A DNA stretch of 64,000 bases, from NCBI RefSeq assembly GCF_000735345.1, contig NZ_JMPJ01000017.1, forward strand, positions 62,001-126,000. Reading direction: 5' to 3'. This stretch comes from Ewingella americana ATCC 33852 (lineage in GTDB: Bacteria; Pseudomonadota; Gammaproteobacteria; Enterobacterales; Enterobacteriaceae). The position numbers and the translations under genes were made by a program. Positions within the stretch are counted from its first letter, which is position 1. Each line of letters starts with the position of its first letter. Shown here piece by piece: positions 62,690 through 64,000 of this stretch. The notes beneath the pieces were generated by a model, which was not told the origin of the DNA, made no database searches, and worked only from the letters and a program-made list of their open reading frames with translations.

Positions 62690-62798
62690 CTAGGCAGAGT
62701 ATTTATTCGGAATTTGTATACTAATGCGAACTTTCTGAAACGGCATGGGAAAAAAGCGCCCAATTGGCAAAATGTTGTAAGAAATCTCCTTTATCTGG

Positions 62799-64000
62799 TC
62801 ATTCCGGTTGCGGCACGTGTTTTTCGCGCACCAGCAGCATGGCTCCGATTCCCACCAGCGTGATGATCGCCGCGAAGTAGAAACCAGCGTTAAGTGAGCC
62901 AGTCCGGTCGGCGATAAAGCCGGTCACGTAAGGGGCAAAAATCGATGCCGCCATGCCAAAGAAGTTATACAGGCTGAAGGCGGTGCCGAGGGCTTTCTTC
63001 GGCGCGTTATCCGCGACCAGCGCCACCAGAATCGGGTTCAGGCTGATTTTGCCGATAAAGCCATACAGCACCAGCACCACGATCAGCATGGTTTCCGAGG
63101 TCGAATAAACAATGCCGAACAGCGCCAGCAGCGAGAGCGGCAGCATGCACAGCACCACCGGCTTTCTGCGTCCCAGCTTGTCCGAGGCGTAGCTGAAAAT
63201 CAGCGTCCCGAGAATCGAAATCCACGGCACAATCGACGCAATATTACTGGCGCGCGCCATGTCCATTCCACGCTCCTGCTGCAAGTAGTAAGGCAGCCAA
63301 GAGATGATCACGAAGAAGCCGTAAATCGAGCAGAAAATGGTGATGTAGGCGAGGATCAGGTTGCGATTTTTCAGCAAATCCATAAAGCGGAACGGCGGCT
63401 CTTGGTCGGCGGCCTGTACCGCGGCGGGCGCGGCAACCGGCGGGCGTTTATGGATAACAAACAGCATCAACAGCGCGACCACCAGCACCGGCAGGGCGAT
63501 GATCACAAAGGGCAATTTCCAACCAGTGTGGAAATGATTCACCGACACGCTAGATAGCTGATAGCCCAGCGCAATACCAAAGGACATGCCGCTGCCAATC
63601 ACTGCGCTGCCCAGCGTCAGCCATTTCTTCGGAATGGCTTCTGAGGAGAGCGCGTACTGCGGGCCGTAATAGACCCCTTGCGCCGCGCCGGTCAGCATCC
63701 AAAGCAGGATAAAGCCCAAGAATCCCGGCGAAATGCTGATAGAAGCAATGAACACGGCGAACAGCATAAAGCCGGTGACTAAGACTTTTTTGTGGCCCAG
63801 CCGGTCGCCGAGCAATCCGGCGGGAACCTGTAGCAGGGTGTAGGCCAAGAAGAACAGGCTACTAATAATGCCCAGCTCGGCCTGATTCAGCCCGTATTCG
63901 TCCTGAATCATTGGCATTAGCGGGCTGAGAACCGAGCGTCCGGCGTAGATAACCACCCAGCCGAAGAAGAAGATAATGACCAACTGGATCCAGTAGGGGA
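62799..64000 (-). CDS. MFS transporter, 5' end beyond the window
   Basis: Major facilitator transporter with about twelve membrane segments; 400 codons are visible and the frame stays open to the window edge (PYWIQL precedes VIIFFFGW), so the true start lies outside. MFS loop motif GDRLGHKKVLVTG (2-3 loop) and SDKLGRRKPVV (8-9 loop) are present. The family resembles anion:cation or sugar-acid symporters, but the substrate cannot be assigned. No linked catabolic gene is visible. Confidence 0.88.
   Translation of the reverse strand, partial: PYWIQLVIIFFFGWVVIYAGRSVLSPLMPMIQDEYGLNQAELGIISSLFFLAYTLLQVPAGLLGDRLGHKKVLVTGFMLFAVFIASISISPGFLGFILLWMLTGAAQGVYYGPQYALSSEAIPKKWLTLGSAVIGSGMSFGIALGYQLSSVSVNHFHTGWKLPFVIIALPVLVVALLMLFVIHKRPPVAAPAAVQAADQEPPFRFMDLLKNRNLILAYITIFCSIYGFFVIISWLPYYLQQERGMDMARASNIASIVPWISILGTLIFSYASDKLGRRKPVVLCMLPLSLLALFGIVYSTSETMLIVVLVLYGFIGKISLNPILVALVADNAPKKALGTAFSLYNFFGMAASIFAPYVTGFIADRTGSLNAGFYFAAIITLVGIGAMLLVREKHVPQPE

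Overview
The window is a stretch of enterobacterial chromosome with no phage, insertion sequence, tRNA or CRISPR array that I could see. Nearly every gene is a close match in length and sequence to an Escherichia coli K-12 gene (murA, degS/degQ, rplM-rpsI, sspAB, gltBD, arcB, lptFG, pepA, valS, rnpB, pyrBI, an ornithine carbamoyltransferase, exu/uxa). The gene set, an Anbu-type proteasome operon and a Yersinia/Serratia-like intergenic repeat suggest a Yersiniaceae-like member of the Enterobacterales (Rahnella/Ewingella/Rouxiella/Serratia type). That placement is inference.

Layout. 0-21.3 kb: the ibaG-murA end, periplasmic proteases DegS and DegQ, division proteins ZapG and ZapE, the L13-S9 operon, sspAB, a GH1 phospho-glycosidase with a tiny coupled upstream ORF, glutamate synthase gltBD, an 870-bp gene-poor spacer where E. 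coli has yhcC, arcB, a very divergent ElbB-like protein lacking the usual cysteine, and mtgA. 21.3-29.4 kb: lptFG, pepA-holC-valS and oatA. 29.5-33.5 kb: an accessory beta-glucoside unit (RpiR regulator, PTS EIIBC, BglA). 33.5-51.3 kb: dolP-diaA-yraN, lpoA, rsmI, RNase P RNA, yhaK/yhaJ, yqjG, yqjF, yqjDEK, yqjC, yqjA-mzrA and the galacturonate genes exuR, exuT and uxaCA, with candidate ExuR and CRP sites. 51.3-55.3 kb: a tight four-gene operon encoding a circularly permuted ATP-grasp enzyme, an alpha-E protein, a transglutaminase-like protease and the proteasome-like Anbu protease. 55.4-64 kb: a dispersed-type repeat, ridA, pyrL-pyrB-pyrI with attenuator, an orphan GH13_18 sugar phosphorylase, an arginine-regulated ornithine carbamoyltransferase with two ARG boxes, rraB, ampH and a truncated MFS transporter.

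Relative to E. coli gene order (recalled from memory) the window interleaves the 70-72 min region (murA-mtgA; dolP-uxaCA) with the 96 min region (lptG-oatA; ridA-rraB). The two clearest accessory cassettes (beta-glucoside PTS and Anbu operon) sit at junctions between these blocks. The Anbu operon is the best candidate for an incompletely understood system: its protein families are known, but its substrate and product are not.
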